64,000 bases of DNA from Oceanisphaera psychrotolerans. GTDB taxonomy: Bacteria > Pseudomonadota > Gammaproteobacteria > Enterobacterales > Aeromonadaceae. The position numbers were made by a program, and so were the translations under genes. Location of the stretch: assembly GCF_001870485.1 (NCBI RefSeq), contig NZ_MDKE01000013.1, positions 1 to 64,000 on the forward strand. Direction: 5' to 3'. How positions within the stretch are numbered: position 1 is the first letter of the stretch; every line of letters begins with the position of its first letter. The notes under the pieces are model-generated. The model saw nothing but the letters and a program-made list of their open reading frames with translations. It had not been told where the DNA came from and searched no databases. Below, piece after piece: positions 20,879-28,628 of this stretch.

Positions 20879-21764
20879 GCCGGGCCCTGCGCGCAGCCCT
20901 GACTCGACTGCTGGAAGCGGATGATGGCCGACTGTCCGCCTCTCAATTCACTCATGCCCAGCAGCGAGCGCTGGATGATTGCCGGGCTCGCACCGGTGCC
21001 CTGGGCCTGCAGCGCAGTGGCCGGGGTAGCGTTTATTACCTGACAGACCGTGCTGTGATTGAGCGGCATCTGCGTCGCTGGCGCCGTTGGACGATGGCAG
21101 TGCAACCGCTTCTCTGCCCCGGCGAGCCGCCCATATAGGCCGGGCTCGCTCCAGCAAAAGCGGCCAGCACCATCATGAATGGGACTATCTGTTACTACGG
21201 GGTAGCGCCCCCGTCAACTGGCAAAGCGATGACGGTAAAACATTGGATTTGCAGGCCGCCACTCAGCAACAGGGGGCCGCCGCTTTTCGCATAGGCTCCG
21301 AGAAAGATATGGGCTGGCATACCACAGGGCCGCTCTGGCTGGTGGAAAACCAAGCTCTGTTCGACAGGCTGGACTGGCTTCCCGCAGGCCAGCCAGCCTC
21401 CGTTCTCTGGTACAGTGGTCAGCTGCGCCACAGCCTGATGCACTGGCTGGTACAGCGACCACGAGCCGGCTCGGTAATACTGTTTCCCGACTACGACGGC
21501 GTCGGCCTGCACAATTACACCCGGCTGGCAAAGCAATTGGGGGATAAGTGCCGCTTCTGGCTGATGCCGGACTGGGAGCAAAAACTGGCCCGCTATGGCA
21601 ATAATGACCTATGGCAAAAAACGGCCCGGGAATTCAATGCCGCCCTGCCGGCGCTGGCTCCGTTGTTTGCAGCCGAACCGGTACTTAAACAACTCGTCAT
21701 CGCCATGCAAACTCAAGGACTGGCGTTGGAGCAGGAAGCGGTATGGCTACCAACTAAAGCGTGA
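20875..21764 (+). pseudogene. jetD: JetD-like Toprim nuclease (Wadjet), frameshifted
   Basis: Predicted DNA-cleaving subunit with a topoisomerase VI-like Toprim fold. The N-terminal frame (MSRALRAALTRLLEADDGRL...) ends in a stop at 21138, but from about 21087 the continuation DDGSATASLPRRAAHIGRAR is in another frame and runs to 21764. The Toprim acidic residues are present in the second part: the Glu of PLWLVENQALF and the DxD of ILFPDYDGVGL. One missing base near 21085 restores about 296 residues. Last recognisable gene of the jet operon. Confidence 0.78.
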
Positions 21765-21865
21765 TTAGCTCCGAGCCTGCTACCGTCGTGTACCTCGCCA
21801 AACACGTCATTGCCGACATGCTGGCTACCGACAGCCTGCTGGCACTACTACTTCAGGAGAGCTGA
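21761..21865 (+). other. 34-codon ORF coupled to jetD (possible remnant)
   Basis: GTG at 21761 overlaps the jetD stop as GTGA, the coupling arrangement used between the other jet genes. The peptide (starts MISSEPATVVYLAKHVIADM) ends at a TGA at 21863-21865, and CAGGAGAGCTGACT then leads into another ATG at 21868 that runs into the 3' end of hipA. This could be the stump of a further operon gene cut by arrival of hipBA. I recognise no family. Confidence 0.25.
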
Positions 21866-21880
21866 CTATGGCCAACAGCA

Positions 21881-23173
21881 TCACGGTTGCAGCAGCCCCT
21901 TGTTTTCCTGCCGGATGTCTTCCTGTCGACCCGCAATCAGCTCAATCGTTTCGGCACTGACGTCCAGCTCTCTGGCAACCGAGCGGAATGACGTCACCAC
22001 CTCCACAATTTCCGCTATGGCTTGCCGTGCCTGTTGCCAGTTGCCAAATCCGGCATGAGTCGCCAGCTTCTGTATGGCCTTGAGCGGGGGACGTTTACCA
22101 AAGCCGGAAAATGCCGTTGCGTGTTCCGCAAAGGGATGGGGGCTGAAGGTCACATCGTAAAACGGCGCCGGCGTCCACTGGCCTTTATCATCCTGCAGAA
22201 ACGCCCAGTTTTTGCTGTGATCATCCTGGTTACAGGCAAATAGATTGAACATCGCCCGACGAAACTGCAGCTGGCCCACGGCGGGCGATTTGCAAAGTTG
22301 TCGGCTCGCCCTGATCAAATCCTCGTAATCCAGACTGGGGGTGCGGTAATCGGCATCCAGCAGGCCGCAGGCGCTGTGCATGTGATAACGCCCCGCACCA
22401 TGGCTACTACCGCCTAACCAATCAAACCGTTTCACCGCCAGCCAGGCCCGGGCACCACTGCGCGCGGGGGCATCGAGCAGTTGCCAGGTAGGCGGATCCA
22501 GCTTCGCGGTTTTTGCCAACTGCAAATAAGCCGCTTCGCACAGTCCTTCTTCATGGCCCAGGGGCAGATTTTGCGAAGTAAACTTCACCAACCATGCTTC
22601 ATCACCCGGTTGAGCTCGCGTTCGGCACTGCTGCAACTGATGAGGAGGCATGAAAATTTGTGCTTTCGGCCTGGCCCCGCCGGAACTGCCGGCGGCCACC
22701 AGGGCGGCCAGTACCTGGTCCGTCTGACCATCAAACAGCGCCTGAGCCTCGAGACCCAGTGTCGCCAAATCAATCTGGCTCCGGGCGTCCGGTGCAAAGT
22801 CGGATTCCGGCTCAAAGGCCAATGCTCCCATGCCGGCGTGCCCGACAAAGGCCAGCCTGTCCATCGCGGTCAGCTGCGAAGGCAGGATCCCCTGCTGACG
22901 AAAGACACGATCTTGCAGCAAGGTGCCCCAACCATCCGGCAAACAGTCACCAAAAACACCGTGAATGCCTTGATGAGGCGTTTTCGGCGCCAATTGCAAT
23001 GCCGTGGTCGAATTCAGGGTAAAAGGTGACAGGTTGCCGAACCGCTCGAGGTAACCGGCCTCGTACTGGAAGAATACCCCCTGGCGGTTTTGCGCCAGCG
23101 CCCCCACCCTGACTCGTGCGCCGGTTGACAGGGTGCGACTCACATCGAGCTTCTGAATGGGCTTAAAGGTCAT
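21881..23173 (-). CDS. hipA: HipA-family serine/threonine kinase toxin
   Basis: 430 aa from the ATG at 23173, which overlaps the hipB stop by 11 bp; the open frame extends 6 codons further but that lies inside hipB. Domain order is the HipA N-terminal lobe (about residues 10-110) then the kinase lobe with GSSGGARPKAQIF (Gly-rich/phosphate loop), WLVKF (ATP Lys), catalytic NLFACNQDDHSKNW and the metal site APFYDVTFS. E. coli HipA phosphorylates glutamyl-tRNA synthetase; the target here is unknown. Convergent with the jet operon. Confidence 0.9.
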   Translation of the reverse strand: MTFKPIQKLDVSRTLSTGARVRVGALAQNRQGVFFQYEAGYLERFGNLSPFTLNSTTALQLAPKTPHQGIHGVFGDCLPDGWGTLLQDRVFRQQGILPSQLTAMDRLAFVGHAGMGALAFEPESDFAPDARSQIDLATLGLEAQALFDGQTDQVLAALVAAGSSGGARPKAQIFMPPHQLQQCRTRAQPGDEAWLVKFTSQNLPLGHEEGLCEAAYLQLAKTAKLDPPTWQLLDAPARSGARAWLAVKRFDWLGGSSHGAGRYHMHSACGLLDADYRTPSLDYEDLIRASRQLCKSPAVGQLQFRRAMFNLFACNQDDHSKNWAFLQDDKGQWTPAPFYDVTFSPHPFAEHATAFSGFGKRPPLKAIQKLATHAGFGNWQQARQAIAEIVEVVTSFRSVARELDVSAETIELIAGRQEDIRQENKGLLQP

Positions 23174-23456
23174 CTTTAAGCACCTCTTCAATCGAGGTAG
23201 GCATCACGGCGTGCTTCACCGGGCTCCGGGTCAAGGCAAACAGACGCGCCAGATCATCCAGACTTTGCCAAAGCAGCAGCAATTGCCGAAAAGAGATCTG
23301 GCCGGTGAGTTCAAACTTCTTGATCGTCGCGGCCGGCACGCTGCTGCGCTCGGCCAGCGCCTCTCTCGATAGCTTCGCCTGCTCGCGCAGCAGACGCAGA
23401 TGCGCAGCGAAGGCCCGTTGCACGTCCGTATCATCCAGTAACAAGAATTGTCCCAT
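23163..23456 (-). CDS. hipB: HipB-type XRE antitoxin
   Basis: 97 aa from ATG 23456 (MGQFLLLDDTDVQRAFAAHL). The HTH is LREQAKLSREALAERSSVPA, followed by TIKKFELTGQISFRQLLLLW. An ATG at 23531 is in frame, but that start would place a perfect palindrome inside the coding region, so the shorter form is preferred. Expected to neutralise HipA and to repress the operon. Confidence 0.85.
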   Translation of the reverse strand: MGQFLLLDDTDVQRAFAAHLRLLREQAKLSREALAERSSVPAATIKKFELTGQISFRQLLLLWQSLDDLARLFALTRSPVKHAVMPTSIEEVLKDDL

Positions 23457-23511
23457 CAGACACCCACAAAATAGATACAATAATATCCATGATAGACTAA
23501 AAAATGAATAA

Positions 23512-23531
23512 ATGGATATCATGATATCCAT
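23512..23531. promoter_or_regulatory. Candidate HipB operator
   Basis: ATGGATATCATGATATCCAT is a perfect 20-bp palindrome 56 bp upstream of the hipB start. It is built from GGATA/TATCC half-sites as in the known E. coli HipB operators (TATCC-N8-GGATA) but with a different spacing. A further TATCCATGATA lies at about 23485-23495. Confidence 0.55.
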
Positions 23532-23539
23532 AACTGTTT

Positions 23540-23727
23540 TTTACGTCTGGAATTGATATCGTACCGGCGACGACCAGCTTACCGATCGATGCAGAGGAGC
23601 TGGCGTCGACCATACTGGGCAAGCGGTCCGGCATTTTTTACTGGGCCGGTAAACACACCGGCTGAATCAGGCTCCGGACCGGGATGAGCTCACCTGTTTA
23701 TCCTGCACCCCCGCCGTATTAAAGTAG
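23540..23727. other. Intergenic stretch upstream of hipBA with a possible gene remnant
   Basis: Between hipBA and the SNF2 remnant. One frame reads VPATTSLPIDAEELASTILG followed by KRSGIFYWAGKHTG and a stop near 23662, which looks protein-like but has no start and no family I recognise. Otherwise nothing is supported here. Confidence 0.2.
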
Positions 23728-24129
23728 CCACCTACCGCCACACCTGGAGCGCCTAACTTCATGCACTTCACCCTCAACGATATCCAGCAAATGACCGGCC
23801 CCGCAGCCTTCAAGCGGGGCGAGGTGCGGGTATTTCTGATCAGCCTCAAGGCCGGCGGCAGCGGCCTGAACCTGACGGCGGCGGATGTGGTCATTCATGT
23901 GGATCCCTGGTGGAACCCGGCTGTGGAAAACCAGGCCACCGACCGGGCTCACCGCATCGGTCAGGACAAGCCGGTGTTCGTGTACAAGCTGGTGGCCGCC
24001 GATACGGTAGAAGAACGCATTCAGCAGATGCAGCAACAGAAACAGGCGCTGGCCGACGCCCTGTTCAGCGATGCCGGCAGCGCCGGCCTGCCCTCGGATT
24101 CAGACAGCCTGCTGGCGCTGCTGAGTTGA
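23728..24129 (+). pseudogene. SNF2/RapA-type helicase, C-terminal fragment
   Basis: Only the last segment of a Swi2/Snf2 ATPase is present: [20 protein letters not shown] (motif V), [20 protein letters not shown] and [14 protein letters not shown] (motif VI), then the C-terminal helix. The recognisable match starts at about 23815; an ATG at 23761 is available, but upstream the frame is closed by a stop at 23725 and the conserved DGST region is missing. The ATPase lobe 1 is absent, so no helicase activity is expected. Remnant of a gene truncated on its left, on the side where hipBA lies. Confidence 0.8.
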
Positions 24130-24185
24130 TACCGGGTCGAAGGGGCAACGCTTCCGGCTTTAACGCCCTCAAGCCTCACAATAGA

Positions 24186-25961
24186 TTACACCATGCCATA
24201 ACCGACCTGATGCAGGGCCTGGCGGAAGTCCTGCTCCCGGCGAGGCTCGATCAACAATCGATTGTCGCCCGCCGCCTGGCACAGATTTGCAGTCAACGGA
24301 TGGACGGCAATGGCGGTCGCCGTCTGCTCGTCCCGGCAATGCAGCAGCAGCCGGGGACCTACCACCGTCACCGCCCGGGCATTGGCTTCGCAGCTGGCCA
24401 GCAATTGCTCGCTGTCTTCCGGCAAGAAGGGCTGAGGATCGCGTTTAGCAATAAAATCGCGCAATGGCGTCAGGCTGCCGCCGTTTTCCAGCAGGGTCAG
24501 CATTTTCTCTTCAGACAACCGCCAGCCATGCTCGCCCGCGGCGTCCGCATAGCCTTCGATCAACAACAACTCGGCATCACTCGGCGGTTCGCTGAAATGC
24601 AGTCGGTAACCTTTTTTCATGGTCAGGGGCGTCCGCTGGCTGGCCGACGGATCCTCATAGTCTCTGGTCAGTCCCAGGCAATAGGCGCCCAGTGCATTCA
24701 GCCGCACATAAAGCAGGCCGTCGTAACGGCTCAGGCATTCGAGGTCATCGGCACCCCACATATAGTCGTAGTCGGGCTCCGGCTGCTGGGGCGGGGCCAG
24801 CACCACATCAATCAGCCCCAGGGTGGCGGCGTATTCCAGCAGCAGGCAGCGCAGATACCGCCCCTGCAGCACCTCCCACTCAGCATGGTAAAGGGTGCCA
24901 TAATGGCGCTCATAAAGGTAAAGGGTGCTGACATCCTCGGTGACCTCGAATTCATGGCCGCCGGTCAGCATAAAACGGGAAAAGGCCGGATAGGACACCC
25001 AGCCGCCGGCCGGAGCTTCGGTCAGGGCCGCCGCAATCGCATGCCGGCGATCCGGCACCGGCGTCAGGCTCTTGGCACCCTTGCCGGTCTGTCCCTTGAT
25101 GATCTCGATGCGGGAAAACTCGTCCAGCAGCTGGCTATCCAGCCAATCCAGCCACAATTGCCTCAGGGTCCGATGCAGCGGAGTCGACAGTTGCTTAAGC
25201 CCCTCACAAGTCAGTACCAGCCGGCCGGCCTTTCGTTGTACCCAGTGTGAGGCCTGCAACAGCATGATCCAGCCAAAGGCCTTGATATGAGCCACACCAG
25301 GGGCATCTTCGCCGGGGTCGTCCGGATAATACTCTTCCAACCGGGCCGAAAGCTTTTGCAGCAACGCCTTTCCCGGCAGGCCGGTTTTATCGCTGACCTT
25401 GAGCTTTCCCTCCTGCAGCAATGCCAGCATCAGCCGTAACTCCCTTGCCGCCGACCGCTCTCGCCCCACGATCACCGTATTGGCGGGCAGCGAGACAGGC
25501 AATTCCTCGGGCTGCAATCGCGCCGGTTCCGGAGGCGACACCAGCGATGTGAGCCGCTCCTGCAGCCAGTCCGGAATGCGCTGCCCCAACTGGTGGCGCC
25601 CCGGCGGATAGAAAAACCACCCCAGTTTGTACTGCTCGTCCGGGGTGTGGTAATAGTGGTACCGCTCGGTAAACCAGGCCGGCAGAGTACCAAATTCAAC
25701 TTCAAAGCGACGCTCGTCAAACCAGCCATCGTGGCAATACAGACTAACGCGTACCGCCTGCTGCTCCAGCGGCGAAAGCGACTGCCACACCAGAGCCAGT
25801 CCGCCTCCGGACATCCAGGCCTTCATGGCGCTTACCAGCTCCGCCTTGCGGGCCGGTGCCGTGCCGGCTGCTGGGCAGGACTTGAACCGGGGCTTGAGTT
25901 GATCCACGGTCAGCAGGTTCAGAATATCCAGAAAGGCCTGGTCATAATTGTTGGCCGGCAC
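24186..25961 (-). CDS. Large hypothetical protein, possibly helicase-associated winged-helix type
   Basis: 591 aa from a GTG at 25961 with AAGGAGCTTACC upstream. I do not recognise a named family with certainty. The segment ERSAARELRLMLALLQEGKL followed by KVSDKTGLPGKALLQKLS resembles the winged-helix region of proteins with an XPB/Ssl2-like helicase-associated domain; no P-loop or Walker B is visible, so it is not itself an ATPase. Acidic, soluble, without signal peptide or membrane segments. Convergent with the SNF2 remnant, with 57 bp between their stops; a former functional link is possible but unproven. Confidence 0.55.
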   Translation of the reverse strand: MPANNYDQAFLDILNLLTVDQLKPRFKSCPAAGTAPARKAELVSAMKAWMSGGGLALVWQSLSPLEQQAVRVSLYCHDGWFDERRFEVEFGTLPAWFTERYHYYHTPDEQYKLGWFFYPPGRHQLGQRIPDWLQERLTSLVSPPEPARLQPEELPVSLPANTVIVGRERSAARELRLMLALLQEGKLKVSDKTGLPGKALLQKLSARLEEYYPDDPGEDAPGVAHIKAFGWIMLLQASHWVQRKAGRLVLTCEGLKQLSTPLHRTLRQLWLDWLDSQLLDEFSRIEIIKGQTGKGAKSLTPVPDRRHAIAAALTEAPAGGWVSYPAFSRFMLTGGHEFEVTEDVSTLYLYERHYGTLYHAEWEVLQGRYLRCLLLEYAATLGLIDVVLAPPQQPEPDYDYMWGADDLECLSRYDGLLYVRLNALGAYCLGLTRDYEDPSASQRTPLTMKKGYRLHFSEPPSDAELLLIEGYADAAGEHGWRLSEEKMLTLLENGGSLTPLRDFIAKRDPQPFLPEDSEQLLASCEANARAVTVVGPRLLLHCRDEQTATAIAVHPLTANLCQAAGDNRLLIEPRREQDFRQALHQVGYGMV

Positions 25962-26077
25962 GGTAAGCTCCTTTTAGTGGGGTATGCCATCTTTGTGGAC
26001 CGTCAGGGGTCGGTCTGCAGGCCGGACATGCTAGAATAAATCGGGTTTTACCTCCACGACTTGCCACAGGAGCTCCA

Positions 26078-26866
26078 GTGACGGCGCACATACTACTGAC
26101 CAGCCGGTTGATCAAACTCTTTGCCAACATTACCAAGGTGCTGAGCTACGGCTTTCATGCCCTGCTTCCCAACAAGCGCTTTACCCTGCCGGAACGCTCT
26201 GGCGCGCTGCTCAAGGGCAAGGACAGGCCCATTCCCCGTATCATCTGGCAGACCAACTACACCAACAAGGCCACCCTGCCGGTGTATCTCAACTATCTGT
26301 TCAACCGCATCATCTCGCCGACCTTCGAGTATCGGTTCATGATCACCGAGGCGCGGGCCGACTTCATCAAAGCCAACTATTCACCAGAGATATTTGAGGC
26401 CTACTCCCGGTTGCAGATCGGGGCCGCTCAGGCGGACTTCTGGCGGCTGCTGGTACTGCAAAAGCATGGTGGCGTGTATCTGGATATCGATGCCCATGCA
26501 GTCTGGCCGCTGGGTCATATCATCAAGCCCGAGCATGAAGAACTTTATATCATTCGTCAGCACAACGAGCTGACCAACTACTTCATTGCCAGCAAGCCCG
26601 ACAATCCCAACCTGGCCCGACTGATCGAGCAAGTGTTGACCAATATTCAGGAAAACAAGATTAACGGGGTTTACGATATGACCGGCCCGGGCGTGTTCAA
26701 CCAGGTACTGGATTACCAGAAGGTGCCCACGACCTTCTATCGCACCACCTGTAATCAGGGCAGCTTTACCAACGAGCATTTTCAGTACATCGACAAGCCT
26801 CAGGGCAAGTGGACCAAGGAGCAGCACAAGGTCGATGTGGTTCGAAAAGGCCCGCCGGAAAGCTGA
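26078..26866 (+). CDS. GT32-family glycosyltransferase (DXD sugar transferase)
   Basis: 262 aa from a GTG at 26078 preceded by AGGAGCTCCA. The Och1/capsule-type GT32 core is clear: IPRIIWQTNYTNKATLPVYL near residues 50-70, AAQADFWRLLVLQKHGGVYL and the metal-binding DID of YLDIDAHAVW near 131-140, then NYFIASKPDNPNL. Probably decorates LPS or capsule. No other polysaccharide genes adjoin it, so acceptor and pathway remain open. A basic N-terminal hydrophobic patch may touch the membrane. Confidence 0.8.
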   Translation: MTAHILLTSRLIKLFANITKVLSYGFHALLPNKRFTLPERSGALLKGKDRPIPRIIWQTNYTNKATLPVYLNYLFNRIISPTFEYRFMITEARADFIKANYSPEIFEAYSRLQIGAAQADFWRLLVLQKHGGVYLDIDAHAVWPLGHIIKPEHEELYIIRQHNELTNYFIASKPDNPNLARLIEQVLTNIQENKINGVYDMTGPGVFNQVLDYQKVPTTFYRTTCNQGSFTNEHFQYIDKPQGKWTKEQHKVDVVRKGPPES

Positions 26867-26916
26867 ACAGGCGATCCCATGCCCCGGCCAATGCTCACGG
26901 CCGGGATCATGCCTGA

Positions 26917-27225
26917 CTACCCCAGTTGTCTGGCAGGCCAGACGATGTCGAGCTCCAGCGGGGGAACGGACTCCTCCGCCAGACCGATCATTTCATGATA
27001 GGGGGAGTGCTGTACCAGCACGGCGCCGGCAACCTCCAGCTCCGCCAATGCTTCCTTGATATGCTCGATGCTACGAAACACCCGCGGCCGGCCATCCTCG
27101 CCCGCCAGCACCTCCGGCTTTCCGGCCAGCGTCAATTCCACCAGATACATGCACATATCGTGAGACTGAATGACGAGCCGATCCACTTTCGATGTTTCTG
27201 CCAGTAGCCGAGTCAATGTGATCAT
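26917..27225 (-). CDS. DUF6482-type small protein
   Basis: 102 aa. MITLTRLLAETSKVDRLVIQ, then MYLVELTLAG and FRSIEHIKEALAELEVAGAV, then QHSPYHEMIGL, matches the conserved small DUF6482 proteins of Pseudomonas and relatives as I remember them. No function is known and no catalytic residues stand out. GGAAGATGATC overlaps its start region. Transcribed away from gmk. Confidence 0.6.
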   Translation of the reverse strand: MITLTRLLAETSKVDRLVIQSHDMCMYLVELTLAGKPEVLAGEDGRPRVFRSIEHIKEALAELEVAGAVLVQHSPYHEMIGLAEESVPPLELDIVWPARQLG

Positions 27226-27574
27226 CTTCCTTCCCCTCTACTGCATAAAAAAACAACAATCATGAGGTATCCAAGACCGGGGGATCGGCACCGATCATTC
27301 ATGGATACAGGCATCGGCGACCCCGCTCGGCCGAATAATAACTCGGTTTTTACGAGCTTTTTATCAGGTAAAAACTGATAGAGCCGAAGCAGCGCGCTGA
27401 TCATAATGCAATTTGCGTGGAGGGCACTTCCGCAGCAAGCTATAGTTACTTTTGACTGGTCGTTGTATTTGCAGCGGCCATTTTTTTATCCGCCGTCTTC
27501 TGGTAAGCTTTGCCGCCCTTGGTTCCAGCCCCATGCTCGGCGCTGGCAGATCCCCCCAGAACGGGCACAAAATT
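27226..27574. other. 349-bp gene-free stretch between the DUF6482 gene and gmk
   Basis: Must hold the promoters of both divergent genes. It contains short perfect hairpins (GATCGG-CA-CCGATC at about 27283 and TATCAG...CTGATA at about 27361-27381) and AT-rich segments, but no convincing sigma-70 pair and no ORF with a ribosome site. Nothing firm is called. Confidence 0.3.
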
Positions 27575-28204
27575 ATGGCGCACATCGGTACCTTATTTAT
27601 CATTTCTTCCCCCAGTGGCGCGGGCAAATCCAGCCTGATCCGAGCCCTGCTCGAGCGCCCCAGCGCCGATGGCAAGCTGCAGGTTTCCGTCTCTCATACC
27701 ACCAGAGCCATGCGCCCGGGTGAAGCAGACGGTGTTCATTATCATTTTGTGGACAAGGAGCAGTTCCGGAGCCTGATCGATCGCGGCGCCTTTTACGAGT
27801 GGGCCGAGGTGTTCGGCAATTACTACGGCACCTCCCGCGAATGGATCGATGAGCAGCTGGCGAAAGGTATCGATATTCTGCTGGATATCGACTGGCAAGG
27901 CGCCCGTCAGATCCGCGAACAGTCGCCCAGCGCCAAATCCATCTTTATTCTGCCACCCAGCCGGGAAGAGCTGGAACGCCGGCTGAACGCCCGTCAGCAG
28001 GACAGCGCCGAGGTCATCAAGGGCCGGATGGACAAGGCGGTATCGGAAATGTCCCATTACAACGAATACGACTATCTGCTGGTCAACGACACCTTCGATC
28101 ATGCGTTGAACCAGCTCAGCGCCATTATCGAGGCCGAGCGAGCCAATACCGGCAAGCAGGCGATACGTTTCCAGGACTTGCTTTCCGGACTACTGGCGGA
28201 ATAA
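27575..28204 (+). CDS. gmk: Guanylate kinase
   Basis: Converts GMP to GDP. 209 aa from ATG 27575 ([20 protein letters not shown]); the open frame upstream is leader. P-loop at residues 12-19; GMP-binding [11 protein letters not shown] and [12 protein letters not shown]; lid [16 protein letters not shown]. It heads the conserved gmk-rpoZ-spoT cluster. Confidence 0.97.
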   Translation: MAHIGTLFIISSPSGAGKSSLIRALLERPSADGKLQVSVSHTTRAMRPGEADGVHYHFVDKEQFRSLIDRGAFYEWAEVFGNYYGTSREWIDEQLAKGIDILLDIDWQGARQIREQSPSAKSIFILPPSREELERRLNARQQDSAEVIKGRMDKAVSEMSHYNEYDYLLVNDTFDHALNQLSAIIEAERANTGKQAIRFQDLLSGLLAE

Positions 28205-28253
28205 GCTAAGATCCATTAGAATTTTGCACCTTTTTTAATCATTGGAGTCCATT

Positions 28254-28592
28254 ATGGCACGCGTTACTGTTGAAGATGCTGTTGAGCAGGTAGGCAACCG
28301 TTTTGATCTGGTTCTGGTTGCTTCCCGTCGCGCCCGCCAACTGGCCACCCAGGGCAAGGATCCGCTGGTCGCTCCCGAGAACGACAAGCCGACCGTTATC
28401 GCCCTGCGGGAAATCGAACAAGGCCTGGTTAACCATGCGGTGATGGATGTGCAGGATCGCCAGGAACAGCAGGAAATGGAAGCCGCCGAACTGGCCGCCG
28501 TTGCCGCCATCGCCGAAGGCGCATCTAAATCCGGTGTGCCCTCCGGCCTGCGCCGGCGGGCCCGCTTCAGTCCTAGCGGGCCTTACCTCTGA
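28254..28592 (+). CDS. rpoZ: RNA polymerase omega subunit, with an out-of-frame C-terminal tail
   Basis: Assembles with beta' and mediates ppGpp binding at site 1. Residues 1-89 are a standard omega ([20 protein letters not shown] ... [14 protein letters not shown]). Relatives end within two or three residues of AIAEG (usually RR then stop). Here the frame continues 23 residues (starting [15 protein letters not shown]) to 28592, giving 112 aa. Inserting one C after GAAGGC (28520) would give AEGRI and a stop at 28526-28528, so a single missing base probably creates the tail. The tail should not harm the core fold. Confidence 0.92.
   Translation: MARVTVEDAVEQVGNRFDLVLVASRRARQLATQGKDPLVAPENDKPTVIALREIEQGLVNHAVMDVQDRQEQQEMEAAELAAVAAIAEGASKSGVPSGLRRRARFSPSGPYL
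28559..28582 (+). promoter_or_regulatory. Hairpin at the end of rpoZ
   Basis: GGCCCGC / GCGGGCC (7 bp, 10-nt loop) lies after the expected omega stop and before spoT. There is no U-tract; it could be an attenuating or mRNA-processing stem between rpoZ and spoT. Confidence 0.4.
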
Positions 28593-28628
28593 ATTGCGTA
28601 TAAACGGCATCGACTGTCGGGGTATCAC

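Noticed and set aside
23457-23531. Longer HipB starting at 23531
   Set aside because: It would add a hydrophobic 25-residue stretch unlike XRE antitoxins and bury the operator palindrome in coding sequence.
23910-25250. 446-codon plus-strand frame across the SNF2 remnant and the orphan gene
   Set aside because: Its start lies inside the helicase fragment in another frame and the rest is antisense to the 591-aa gene, with Gln/Arg-rich noise typical of shadow frames.
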